Shown: positions 9,594 through 16,832 of the stretch, one piece after another
How the letters are laid out: the number at the start of each line of letters is the position of its first letter
How positions within the stretch are numbered: the first letter of the stretch is position 1
Source: Methylobacter sp. S3L5C
Lineage (GTDB): Bacteria; Pseudomonadota; Gammaproteobacteria; Methylococcales; Methylomonadaceae
Assembly: GCF_022788635.1 (NCBI RefSeq)
Contig: NZ_CP076024.1
Span: 3,286,001 to 3,350,000 of the forward strand
Direction: 5' to 3'
Length of the DNA: 64,000 nt
The notes under the pieces: generated by a model
The model's input: only the letters and a program-made list of their open reading frames with translations
Database searches by the model: none
What the model was told of the DNA's origin: nothing
Position numbers and translations under genes: made by a program

Positions 9594-9973
9594 TATCATC
9601 AAGCGCGAAGTACTTACTGTCTACAAATATCAATTAGAGAACGATGTAAACAAAAAATCTGTATCTTCATGACCAAATTCTGTTTCTAATTGAAATCCCC
9701 ACAGGGCACCTGTATTAAGATAACCTGAGATCCCAATAAGAAAATTGAAACCACTTCTTTAAAAAAATGAAAAAATATAATCTATTATAAAAATATTTAT
9801 CGTAATTAAAGAAGTGGCCGAGCATAAATGTAACCAGAGTTAGAACTCGTTTAATTTATGAAAACGTAAATTATTACGCTGGTGGTTTATTAGCAAATTG
9901 CTGGCTATTCAAATGACTCTATAAAAGGAATGTTCAAAATCAAATAATCAGCTTATATAAACAACCTTACATA
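9594..9973. other. Intergenic region left of the prophage, with a perfect inverted repeat
   Basis: No gene is seen. A perfect 12-bp inverted repeat (CCACTTCTTTAA at 9751-9762 and its complement at 9806-9817) encloses 43 AT-rich bases. The last bases, CCTTACATA, lead directly into the XerC arm of the left prophage junction and represent the original chromosomal flank of dif. Confidence 0.5.
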
Positions 9974-10069
9974 ACTTCGCATAATTTACCTCTGCCTTAT
10001 GTAGAAAAGCCCTCGTGGAAAATTGAATCTCTACGAGGGCTTTTTTGCATAAGGCGCATTATGCGAGGT
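9974..10069 (+). other. Folded attP/attL structure with XerC- and XerD-like arms (copy 1)
   Basis: A large imperfect inverted repeat. The 5' arm has ACTTCGCATAA (9974-9984, identical to the XerC arm of the dif at 23759), a 12-nt spacer (9985-9996) and TTATGTAGAAA (9997-10007, similar to the XerD arm). The 3' arm, read as complement, has ACCTCGCATAA (10059-10069), a 6-nt spacer and TTATGCAAAAA (10042-10052). The apex is a 12-bp stem (10005-10016 with 10033-10044). A single strand would fold into a dif-like duplex with a central bulge, as known for the CTXphi attP. The apex may also act as a terminator. Confidence 0.85.
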
Positions 10070-10352
10070 TGTTATTTTTTCGTTCTTTTTCTTTTTCTTC
10101 TGCCAGTTTTAGCCACATTAGTTTTAATTCATTGTTTTCTGCTTTTAGTGCATTTGATACCGCTATTATTTCTATTGGATTTATTTTTAATGCTTCTGCA
10201 AGTCTTAGAGCGTTTTTTTCTGATACACCCTGTCCTTTTTGTATTTTTGACCATGCCTGTCTTTCCATTCCTATATAAGCCATTGTTTTATAATAGCTTT
10301 CTAGGTGATATTTTTCTTTTAATTCTTCTATGTAATTTACTATTGTTTTCAT
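10059..10352 (-). CDS. Phage HTH repressor (RstR-like role), copy 1
   Basis: A 97-aa protein read opposite to all other phage genes. The region YKTMAYIGMERQAWSKIQKG then QGVSEKNALRLAEALKINPIEI has the helix-turn-helix pattern of Xre/Cro-type phage regulators and resembles the small DUF3693-type proteins of filamentous phages. The C-terminus is charged and probably helical. It faces a control region with several 21-bp palindromes (10360-10453), the expected operators. Its TAA stop codon lies inside the 3' arm of the attP structure. The protein is identical in copy 2, so the two prophages should share immunity. Confidence 0.75.
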   Translation of the reverse strand: MKTIVNYIEELKEKYHLESYYKTMAYIGMERQAWSKIQKGQGVSEKNALRLAEALKINPIEIIAVSNALKAENNELKLMWLKLAEEKEKERKNNNLA

Positions 10353-10359
10353 GAAATCA

Positions 10360-10453
10360 TTGTAGTTTTGTAAATTACATTTAGCTATGTAATTTGATAA
10401 ACACCATGTAGCTTGACAACCTACATTTTTTTATGTAATTTGCAAGCCTACAT
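10360..10453. promoter_or_regulatory. Divergent control region with repeated 21-bp operators, copy 1
   Basis: Three 21-bp imperfect palindromes of pattern ATGTARNTTG-N-CAANYTACAT lie at 10360-10380, 10406-10426 and 10433-10453; a weaker fourth is at 10387-10407. The best site (10406) has arms ATGTAGCTTG and CAACCTACAT. A TTGACA box at 10413-10418 inside the second site with TAATTT 17 bases further (10436-10441) is a plausible rightward promoter. Repressor bound here would therefore block transcription of the replication genes. The layout resembles the rstR-rstA control region of CTXphi. Confidence 0.65.
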
Positions 10454-10473
10454 TTAAACATTGAGGGCAAACA

Positions 10474-10761
10474 ATGAATATAAAACATACAGATTTACTA
10501 CAAGATCAGGCTTGGTTATTGCTTTTAGCCATTAATAAAAAAGAAACTTCGTTATTTACTTTTCCTGAAGTTGATTTTACTTATTATTGTCGGCTTGATA
10601 GTGTTAATAAACGCGCTTACGCTCGTTGGACTCGTCGCTGTGTAACGCATTTAAAAGCGCTTGATAATCTTCATGCTTTAAATTTCCCTTTTTACCCTGG
10701 CGACTTTGCCCAGCCTTCTGTTTTGTCGTCCGGTGTTTTAGGACAGGGGGCTACTTTATGA
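10474..10761 (+). CDS. Phage early protein of unknown function (95 aa), copy 1
   Basis: This is the first gene of the rightward phage operon, preceded by TTGAGGGCAAACA (a GAGGG-type ribosome binding site). The 95-aa product is soluble, with basic aromatic stretches (KRAYARWTRRC). I do not recognise the family. Its stop codon overlaps the next start (ATGA at 10758-10761), so the two are coupled. Its position before the replication gene suggests a role in replication or its control. The protein is identical in copy 2. Confidence 0.6.
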   Translation: MNIKHTDLLQDQAWLLLLAINKKETSLFTFPEVDFTYYCRLDSVNKRAYARWTRRCVTHLKALDNLHALNFPFYPGDFAQPSVLSSGVLGQGATL

Positions 10762-11159
10762 CTCGCCTTTGCTATTGGCATCCATCAGCAATCGCTTTAA
10801 AGCCTTTTTGTAACGTTACTTATTTATCAGATAAAGAAGCTAAGGCCATGTCTGATTTTGAAGAAACTCGGCTTTTTGAAAATCTGGATTTAATCAAAAA
10901 AGAGCTTCAACAAGAAATGCAGAGCCAAGCCGTTTGTGAATTGGACGAAGTCCAACACAACGGCTTGGTGTTAGATGTTAAAAAAGTCGTTTCTGATTGG
11001 TTGGCTTCACCTAAAAAGTATTATTTTTTTCGCTTTCGATCTGCCTTTCATTTTTCTGTAAAAATTCATCAAAACGGGTTTGGGTTCTGTTACACCCAAA
11101 CTAGGGACGGACGTCCGTCCAAAATCGTCATTAATCGTGCCGAATTTTTACGGAAATAA
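10758..11159 (+). CDS. Phage early protein of unknown function (133 aa), copy 1
   Basis: Translation is coupled to the previous gene by an ATGA overlap. The 133-aa protein has an acidic, helical middle (FEETRLFENLDLIKKELQQE) and a basic aromatic C-terminal part (KKYYFFRFRSAFHFSVKIHQ). I do not recognise a family. It ends six bases before the replication protein gene, so an accessory replication role is possible. The protein is identical in copy 2. Confidence 0.6.
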   Translation: MTRLCYWHPSAIALKPFCNVTYLSDKEAKAMSDFEETRLFENLDLIKKELQQEMQSQAVCELDEVQHNGLVLDVKKVVSDWLASPKKYYFFRFRSAFHFSVKIHQNGFGFCYTQTRDGRPSKIVINRAEFLRK

Positions 11160-11165
11160 GCAATC

Positions 11166-12332
11166 ATGGACAACTTCTTTATTGATAAATTGAACGTTAC
11201 ACAAGATTATTTGCTTGATGGTCAACAATTACCATTTGTCGGTAAAGAAGGGTTTTACCGCTTTGACCTGGACACGGGCGAAACACAAAAAAATCCATTG
11301 ATTTCTGATTTACGTCTTGAAGGTTCTTATTCATCAATGATAACCATCAAATGTGATGGTTTTCGGATCTCGGTTTATGGCAATCCGTCACGATGGGCAC
11401 GAATGGATAACCTTTTTGGCTTAAAAACCTTTGAACAATGTATTGGTGTTTATAACCATATTTTAAAAGGTTTTGGCTTGCCTTTGTTAACCAAGTGTAC
11501 TGGATTTACGTTTAAAGTTGCTCGGGACGGTGCGCGCAATATCAAAGTTTATAACGGTGCAATTATTAAGCATGTGGATTTTACGCGTAACCTTTCGGTT
11601 GGGCTTGGCAATGAAAAGTCGTTTATGAAAGCACTGTCTAGCCATTCAATCAATCGATCCATACAGCCGTATTTATACCCGAATGAAAATACCGTCGAAT
11701 GGTACAGTAAAAATATACAGGGCAATGGCTCGACTTATCGCTATGTCAAAGTTTACTGCAAAACGACCGATTTATTAAAACATCAAAAAAAGCATTGCAA
11801 AGGGGGTAATGAACAGGATTATCAGTATTACGAGGATCTCTTACAGTACACCGTTAAAAACGGTGTAGTTCGTGAGGAACACAGTTTTAAACGCGAATAT
11901 CTGGCGCGTAATGATTTATGCGCTTATGGACTGGTAAAAGAAGAAGATTTTAAAAAAGAGTTACAGGTCATTACTGAAATAAGACAACGCTTGGAGGTTT
12001 CCAAAATGTCATTTGAAACAATAGCAGACCAGCTAATCGAAGCCGCAATTTGTAAAAGTCGGCAATCTGCCAATGCTACACAATTTTATTATTCGTTGTG
12101 GTTGCATGGTGAGCCAATGATTCGCAATACGCAATTTAAAGTTCATAAAAAACGACTGTTACAGGTTGGCATTGATATTTCTCAAAAGCTGGATATTAGC
12201 CGTTCCCCGTTGCGGCTCAAGTCTTGCGATATTATCGAAGTAAAACAGCTTTCAATGCCTGATTGGTATCGAAAACCAAAAGTACCAACGCACGACTTTA
12301 ACCCTAAAACCCCTTTGCGCTTAGTCGCTTAA
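11166..12332 (+). CDS. Phage replication initiation protein, gene II/X type, copy 1
   Basis: A 388-aa protein resembling the gene II/X replication protein of filamentous phages, which nicks the plus strand at the origin to start rolling-circle replication. Visible family features are FRISVYGNPSRWARMDNLFG (compare the fd gene II region around HNVFG), TYRYVKVYCKTTDLLKHQKK, and VVREEHSFKREYLARNDLCA, a basic segment similar to the gene II RFEARIKTRYLKSFG region. Copy 2 differs mainly in residues ~285-325 (LIEAAICKSRQ here, LLETKICTNRQ there). The start has only a weak GGAA ribosome binding site, suggesting coupling to the upstream gene. Confidence 0.8.
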   Translation: MDNFFIDKLNVTQDYLLDGQQLPFVGKEGFYRFDLDTGETQKNPLISDLRLEGSYSSMITIKCDGFRISVYGNPSRWARMDNLFGLKTFEQCIGVYNHILKGFGLPLLTKCTGFTFKVARDGARNIKVYNGAIIKHVDFTRNLSVGLGNEKSFMKALSSHSINRSIQPYLYPNENTVEWYSKNIQGNGSTYRYVKVYCKTTDLLKHQKKHCKGGNEQDYQYYEDLLQYTVKNGVVREEHSFKREYLARNDLCAYGLVKEEDFKKELQVITEIRQRLEVSKMSFETIADQLIEAAICKSRQSANATQFYYSLWLHGEPMIRNTQFKVHKKRLLQVGIDISQKLDISRSPLRLKSCDIIEVKQLSMPDWYRKPKVPTHDFNPKTPLRLVA

Positions 12333-12348
12333 CACAGGATTTAAAACT

Positions 12349-12678
12349 ATGTCTAACTTAAAAATTATTGAACTGATTGAAGATATTGACCCGTTGACTC
12401 GTGCGCCACGCATAAAAGTGCGTGCTCGGGAAACCAAGCCGCGCCAATTTGATATTAATTTAAAAAATGCGACGTCTGAACAAATTAACTTTTTAAAGCA
12501 AAACGTTGGTGCTGTGTTGTCGTTGCCAACGCAAGAATATTTTGCCAATGGCTCTTACGGTTTGTCTATGCGTGCTAACGATGAGGAGTTTTTTATTTTA
12601 AAGCCTGCTGACTCTGTCCAGGTGTCCAAACTGGTCGAAGTTGATCCGGTAAAAACGCCATTTAGTAAGGCTGGTTAA
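12349..12678 (+). CDS. Small phage protein in the ssDNA-binding (gene V) position, copy 1
   Basis: A 109-aa soluble protein directly downstream of the replication gene, where filamentous phages encode the single-stranded-DNA-binding protein (gene V, or rstB in CTXphi). It has a basic N-terminal half (RAPRIKVRARETKPRQF) and no membrane segment. No sequence motif proves the function; the assignment rests on position, size and charge. Copy 2 differs at three residues (S43A, Q51K and P104T). Confidence 0.55.
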   Translation: MSNLKIIELIEDIDPLTRAPRIKVRARETKPRQFDINLKNATSEQINFLKQNVGAVLSLPTQEYFANGSYGLSMRANDEEFFILKPADSVQVSKLVEVDPVKTPFSKAG

Positions 12679-12681
12679 TTT

Positions 12682-12912
12682 ATGTCATCGGCTTTGAGTT
12701 GCTCTGTAGATTGGACGTTAAGCAATCCACCAACGTGCTCGGGTGTGCTTTCCAATATTCCTAGCTCATTGCCGTTTGACCCTTCTCAATTAGATCCGGT
12801 TGCTGTTGTTTCGGCTATGGCGTCCGGTGCGGCTGTGGTTTTTCCTGCTTATGCTGTGGCTTGGGGCGTTGCTCAAGTGATAAAAATGCTTTCCGGTGGT
12901 TCACATGGTTGA
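12682..12912 (+). CDS. Small phage membrane/coat protein (76 aa), copy 1
   Basis: A 76-aa protein with a polar N-terminus containing two cysteines and one membrane-spanning segment (VVSAMASGAAVVFPAYAVAW, about residues 42-61) followed by KML and GGSHG. Its size and place between the presumed gene V and the major coat gene fit a minor tip protein (pVII or pIX role). No signal peptide is seen. The protein is identical in copy 2. Confidence 0.6.
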   Translation: MSSALSCSVDWTLSNPPTCSGVLSNIPSSLPFDPSQLDPVAVVSAMASGAAVVFPAYAVAWGVAQVIKMLSGGSHG

Positions 12913-12982
12913 TCTTTATTACTGGGTTTTTTTCTGTTTCGGTTGTCTATGGGCTGATTATTTTTGGAAGCTGTTTAAATGA
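12905..12982 (+). CDS. 25-aa aromatic membrane microprotein, copy 1
   Basis: The ATG lies eight bases before the end of the preceding gene, and the frame ends in an ATGA overlap with the next micro-gene. The product starts MVDLYYWVFFCFGCL and ends WADYFWKLFK, so it is nearly all aromatic and hydrophobic with a basic end, like the pVII/pIX tip proteins of Ff phages. The three base differences from copy 2 are all synonymous in this frame, which is good evidence for a real gene. Confidence 0.65.
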   Translation: MVDLYYWVFFCFGCLWADYFWKLFK

Positions 12983-13032
12983 ATTTGGCTTTTGCCAAGA
13001 GCTTGTTGGTTGCTTTAACCATCACTATTTAG
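12979..13032 (+). CDS. 17-aa hydrophobic micro-ORF, copy 1
   Basis: The frame encodes MNLAFAKSLLVALTITI and is coupled to the previous micro-gene by ATGA. It is a single short hydrophobic helix. The sequence is identical in both prophage copies, so selection cannot be tested. It may be a tip peptide or only a translational bridge to the coat gene that starts ten bases later. Confidence 0.35.
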   Translation: MNLAFAKSLLVALTITI

Positions 13033-13042
13033 GATGTTTATC

Positions 13043-13249
13043 ATGAAAAATTATTTAAAATTTGTTGCTGGTGCTGTTTTGGCTGTTTCTTCTGTTTCTG
13101 CTTTTGCTGTCGGCCCTGATTTTACCCCTTTAACTGCGGCGGTTGATTTTTCAACCGTTGGCACTGCTGTTCTTGCTATTGCGGCTTTGTTGGCGTTGCC
13201 TTTGGTCATTAAAAAGGGCGCTAAAATGGTTCTTTCTGCTATCAGATAA
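13043..13249 (+). CDS. Major coat protein pVIII precursor, copy 1
   Basis: I place the start at 13043, preceded by AGGATG eight bases upstream, rather than at 13034. The 68-aa precursor has a signal peptide (MKNYLKFVAGAVLAVSSVSA then FA) and a mature part of about 46 residues. That part has an acidic N-terminal half (VGPDFTPLTAAVDFSTV), a membrane helix (TAVLAIAALLALPLVI) and a basic end (KKGAKMVLSAIR). This is the classic layout of inovirus major coat proteins: the basic end faces the DNA and the acidic end the outside. Confidence 0.85.
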   Translation: MKNYLKFVAGAVLAVSSVSAFAVGPDFTPLTAAVDFSTVGTAVLAIAALLALPLVIKKGAKMVLSAIR

Positions 13250-13260
13250 GGATTTTTATA

Positions 13261-14799
13261 ATGAAGCGGCTGACATTGTTAAAATCTTTTTTGTGGGTCG
13301 CTTTATTATCCTGTTTTTCGTCTGTTGTTTTTGCTGATACTTATCCGGTTGTTTCTGGTTATCAATATTCAGCGTCTCCTATTCGTTCTACTCCTGTATC
13401 AGCTTGTTCTGATGTTGGTTTAGGCGGTTATCCGTTGGTTTTTCGTTGGAATCCATCTTCTAACAAAGCTTATCAACGTACTAATCAAAACTGTATGACT
13501 CCGTGGGCTGAAAATACACCTAATGATGAGCGCGCTTGGACACAAATAAATTCTGTTAATTCATGTCCTTCCGGTGGTACTGTTTCCGGTGCTAATTGTA
13601 TTAATGCAACTCCTTGTGTTTCTCCACAAGTTCGTTCGCCATCTTCGCCTTATGCTTGTACTTCTCCGCCTGTCGTTGCTTGTCCCTCTGGTCAATATGC
13701 GCCTCCGGGATCTACTTCAACGGCTGCTTGTGTTGCGTCTCCAAATTGTAATAATACTTCACCAACGGACGGTAAGTTTTTTAATGTCAATACGGGGCAA
13801 TGTGAAGTTTCTACCAATATTACGTTGTGCATTACTTCCGTTCCGGGATCTAATCCCACGAATTTTTATTGTCCTCCGGTTAATGATTGTTTGCCGGTTG
13901 CACAATCTTGTACTAATAACGCGGCTGATGTTCAAGCCGCGACTAATGCCCGATCTGCTGAAATTGCGGCTATTAAAGCTAATGCTGATGCTAAAAAATC
14001 TCAAGCTGATACCGAAGCGGCAACGGCCGCGTCTGCTCAATCAGCGAAGGTTAATTTAAAAGCGGCGGCTTTATCCGCGCAAAATTCAGCTAAAGCACAA
14101 TCTGATTCTGTGGCGGCTAATACCGGATCAACGCCAAGTCAGATTTTGGCGGCGGCTCAAAATTACGCGGATGCTGTCAAAGATTATACGGCGGCGTTTG
14201 CCAAGTCTGCCAACTCATTATTGGCGGCGGTGGCGGCGCAAACTGCGGCGGCTGATGCCATGATTCATACTGATGCTATACCTTCGGCTAATCCCGGTAA
14301 CGGCCAAGTTTATGGTGATATGGTTAATGATGACTTGATAAAAGCCATTATTGCGGCTGGCGATGCGGTAACCGGCTTAGGTTCTGGTACTGGAACGGGT
14401 CAGGGCGCAAGTGCTGGTACTTGTGAACAAACCAATACCTGTCCCGATTCGTTAGGCTTGGCTAAAGATACCACGCTAGGTGCAACTAATGGCAAGTTGG
14501 ATGGTATAGCCAATGCGTTAAAAAAAGATACGGCGGCTTTTTCTGATACGCCTACGGTTCGTACTATTGGTGATTCAGTTGAGCTTGTTTCGGCAAAATT
14601 TAAATCTAAACTGCCAACGGTTATCTTTTCTGATGTTGCACCGGAATGTCCCATTTTTACTGAATTTATCCCGTTTATTAATGTGAATTTAACGATTGAT
14701 GCTTTTTGCACGATGGATGATTTAATCAGGCCAACGTTGCAAGCGGTATCGTTATTTATTTATGCGTTGTTGGCTTTTTTAATCGTTTTGAGGGCTTGA
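13261..14799 (+). CDS. Adsorption/minor coat protein pIII-like, copy 1
   Basis: A 512-aa protein with a signal peptide (MKRLTLLKSFLWVALLSCFS, then SVVFA), a Cys-, Ser- and Pro-rich N-terminal half, a long Ala-rich probable coiled coil (about residues 220-345) and a C-terminal membrane anchor (LQAVSLFIYALLAFLIVLRA). This is the architecture of inovirus pIII (OrfU in CTXphi), which sits at the virion tip and binds the receptor pilus and TolA. An AAGGA ribosome binding site precedes the start. Differences from copy 2 are concentrated in the N-terminal and central regions, as expected for the receptor-binding part. Confidence 0.8.
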   Translation: MKRLTLLKSFLWVALLSCFSSVVFADTYPVVSGYQYSASPIRSTPVSACSDVGLGGYPLVFRWNPSSNKAYQRTNQNCMTPWAENTPNDERAWTQINSVNSCPSGGTVSGANCINATPCVSPQVRSPSSPYACTSPPVVACPSGQYAPPGSTSTAACVASPNCNNTSPTDGKFFNVNTGQCEVSTNITLCITSVPGSNPTNFYCPPVNDCLPVAQSCTNNAADVQAATNARSAEIAAIKANADAKKSQADTEAATAASAQSAKVNLKAAALSAQNSAKAQSDSVAANTGSTPSQILAAAQNYADAVKDYTAAFAKSANSLLAAVAAQTAAADAMIHTDAIPSANPGNGQVYGDMVNDDLIKAIIAAGDAVTGLGSGTGTGQGASAGTCEQTNTCPDSLGLAKDTTLGATNGKLDGIANALKKDTAAFSDTPTVRTIGDSVELVSAKFKSKLPTVIFSDVAPECPIFTEFIPFINVNLTIDAFCTMDDLIRPTLQAVSLFIYALLAFLIVLRA

Positions 14800-14802
14800 T
14801 TT

Positions 14803-15084
14803 ATGCCAGATTTACACGCTTTTGGTGAATGGTTGCTATCGGTATTGCTGTATATTCCCCAAAAAATTATTGAGTTTATAACGGATGCCGTTATATCCGG
14901 TATTGATGCTATTTTTGCGGCGTGTACGGTTTGTGATTTTAGTCAACTATCCAGCAATTTAGCGGCGTTGCCAATCGCTACGCTGTTTATACTGGGTTGG
15001 TTCAAAATTGGTACCGGCTTGACCATTATTACTTCTGCTTATCTTGTCCGGTTCTTGATTCGTAGATTACCGTTTATTGGTTAA
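14803..15084 (+). CDS. Minor coat protein pVI-like (DUF2523 type), copy 1
   Basis: A 93-aa membrane protein with three hydrophobic segments (FGEWLLSVLLYIPQKIIEFI, ALPIATLFILGWFKIGTGLT and IITSAYLVRFLIRRLPFI). It resembles the DUF2523/pVI minor coat proteins encoded between pIII and Zot in filamentous phages (Ace position in CTXphi). It starts four bases after pIII and the next gene starts five bases after it. The protein is identical in copy 2. Confidence 0.75.
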   Translation: MPDLHAFGEWLLSVLLYIPQKIIEFITDAVISGIDAIFAACTVCDFSQLSSNLAALPIATLFILGWFKIGTGLTIITSAYLVRFLIRRLPFIG

Positions 15085-15089
15085 TCTTT

Positions 15090-16208
15090 ATGGCTATTCA
15101 ATATTTTTGTGGTCGTCCTGGATCTGGTAAAAGTTACGGTGTCATTGAAAACGTGCTTTTACCGGCCTTAACGCTTGGCCGTCCAATTTATACTAATATC
15201 CCGTTAAACTTGGTGGCTATTTCTGAGGATTACCCGGATACCTTTGCCGGGATCTCTGTTTTTACCAATGATGATATGGATGATTCAGCAAGCCCAGGTG
15301 ATTTTTTGATGACCATACCAGGCGGTGCAGTCATTATTATTGATGAATGTTGGCGTTGGTGGTCTTCTGGTGTAAAAGTTACCGATATTCCTAAATTGGA
15401 TAAAGAATTTTTCGCCGAACATCGGCACAAAGTAGGCGAGGGCGGCTTAACCCAAGAAATAGTGTTAGTTTCTCAAGCGCCTAGTCAAATCGCTAAATAC
15501 TTACGGGATCTGATAGACCAAACCGTTTTAACGATCAAAAATAATGCGGCTGGATCGTCTAAAACTTTTACGGTTAAGATTTACTCTGCCTGTATCCCTT
15601 CCATTGATAGACCAGGTGAACCGCAATCATCCGGTTTAGGCACGTATAAGCCTAATATTTATAAGTATTACCAATCGCACACTAAAAGTGAAACGGGCTT
15701 ACCTGGTATTGAAATAAGAGCAGATAAACGGCTTAATGTCTGGAATCATTGGTATATAAAATATGTTGCTCCGGTTATTTTACTGGGTGCTATTTGGGGC
15801 GCTTATACGTTTTATGATCTTTATCATAATAACCCTTACGCTAAACCCAAGCCTGTTTCAGTTCAAGCGCCTGTTATTCCTGTAGCCCCTGTTTATCAGT
15901 CTGTTCCAGGCACAGTGCAAACGGCGGTTATTTTGCCAATTGTTCAGGCGGTTATTTATTCTAAACGTTACCGGATAGCAGGGACGGCATTATTTGACGG
16001 ACGATTGAAGGTTTATATACATGATGCAACTACTAAGCATTTGCGTATCATGAACGCGGTAAACTGCAAAACAGGTGATTTTAACGACACTGAGTGCAAG
16101 ATAGACGGCGAGCTGGTGACTGTTTACTCTGGAACAAGAGAAACTGAAAAGAAGGAAAAAAGCTTTACTGACATTGCGCCAACGGTTCAACTACAAGCTT
16201 CAAATTAA
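15090..16208 (+). CDS. Zot/pI-like phage assembly ATPase, copy 1
   Basis: A 372-aa inner-membrane assembly protein. The Walker A motif GRPGSGKS occupies residues 8-15, a Walker B-like strand is AVIIIDECWRWW, and the Zot-domain features (EFFAEHRHKVGEGGLTQEIV, VSQAPSQIAKYLRDLIDQ) follow. A single membrane helix (YVAPVILLGAIWGAYTFYDL) separates this cytoplasmic ATPase from a ~120-residue periplasmic tail that would contact an outer-membrane secretin. It powers virion extrusion. Most differences from copy 2 lie in the linker after the membrane helix. Confidence 0.88.
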   Translation: MAIQYFCGRPGSGKSYGVIENVLLPALTLGRPIYTNIPLNLVAISEDYPDTFAGISVFTNDDMDDSASPGDFLMTIPGGAVIIIDECWRWWSSGVKVTDIPKLDKEFFAEHRHKVGEGGLTQEIVLVSQAPSQIAKYLRDLIDQTVLTIKNNAAGSSKTFTVKIYSACIPSIDRPGEPQSSGLGTYKPNIYKYYQSHTKSETGLPGIEIRADKRLNVWNHWYIKYVAPVILLGAIWGAYTFYDLYHNNPYAKPKPVSVQAPVIPVAPVYQSVPGTVQTAVILPIVQAVIYSKRYRIAGTALFDGRLKVYIHDATTKHLRIMNAVNCKTGDFNDTECKIDGELVTVYSGTRETEKKEKSFTDIAPTVQLQASN

Positions 16209-16736
16209 AATTATATATTTTATAATAAATCAATACACCATTTATCATGCCAATAAATTAATTTAAAACACGATCAAAAACATATAGTTATAGAAAGTCA
16301 AGTATTATTTTAATGTCATGTATTGCGGTTAAGATTTTTAATAAAATTTATTTTATTAAAGAAATGCAACAATTCATTAATGTTGTACTCTGTCAGTGTA
16401 ATTTTTAAGTGCCGTCCAAATACGCAATTTATCAAATATCAGATTTCCCCCATTGGGGGCATGGGGGGTTACCCTGCGAAAGCTTGGAGCGATAGCGACA
16501 ACACAAAATAAAAGTAGGTGATGTTGTTGTGTTTGTCGATAACACGAGGCTTTCACACGACCAAGCCTACTTTTCACTAATGACTGTTTTCTATGTCCGG
16601 CTGTTTCACATCGTTGATCTGTGTAGTGTATGCGGAGCATAACGGCTCACAGTCTGATGTTTATTATTGACAATTAAAGTAACGTTACTAAAACCTATAA
16701 ACAAGTTGATATTGAGGACTAAAGCCCCGTCTTTCA
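16209..16736. other. Phage intergenic region with origin-like hairpins, copy 1
   Basis: No secretin or other gene follows zot. Structures seen are a C-run/G-run hairpin near 16445-16458, an imperfect hairpin of CGACAACACAA with TTGTGTTTGTCG (about 16497-16538), and a stem AAAAGTAGG (16510-16518) with CCTACTTTT (16566-16574). The block around CCCTGCGAAAGCTTGGAGCG and the last ~95 bases before the next XerC arm are shared with copy 2, while the rest differs. The position and overlapping hairpins suggest the plus- and minus-strand replication origins. Confidence 0.55.
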
Positions 16737-16832
16737 ACTTCGCATAATTTACCTCTGCCTTATGTAGAAAAGCCCTCGTGGAAAATTGAATCTCTACGAG
16801 GGCTTTTTTGCATAAGGCGCATTATGCGAGGT
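16737..16832 (+). other. Folded attP structure at the junction of the two prophages
   Basis: Same sequence and fold as at 9974-10069: XerC arm 16737-16747, 12-nt spacer, XerD-like arm 16760-16770, apex stem, and the complementary arms on the 3' side. Here the XerC arm is preceded by phage sequence (CCCGTCTTTCA) instead of the chromosomal CCTTACATA. Confidence 0.85.

Larger units (their letters stand above)
9974..16736 (+). mobile_element. Filamentous (inovirus) prophage, copy 1, 6763 bp
   Basis: The copy runs from the left XerC arm (ACTTCGCATAA, 9974) to just before the next identical arm (16737). Gene order is repressor (leftward), two unknown early genes, gene II/X-type replication protein, small basic protein, small coat proteins, major coat pVIII, pIII, pVI and Zot/pI, ending in a non-coding origin-like region. 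This is the usual modular order for CTXphi-like inoviruses. No integrase, transposase or secretin gene is present, consistent with Xer-mediated integration at dif. All genes look intact, so the unit could be replication-competent. Confidence 0.92.

Noticed and set aside
10002-10048. Simple rho-independent terminator ending in a T-run
   Set aside because: It is the apex of the larger attP inverted repeat and recurs at 16765-16811. A terminator role is possible but is not the main explanation.
10061-10354. 97-aa plus-strand frame opposite the repressor
   Set aside because: Leu/Phe-rich shadow of the Xre-type repressor gene on the other strand. The same occurs at 16824-17117.
12861-13046. 61-aa plus-strand frame overlapping the small coat genes
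   Set aside because: Base changes between the two prophage copies alter its residues but are silent in the overlapping 25-aa frame, so it is a shadow.
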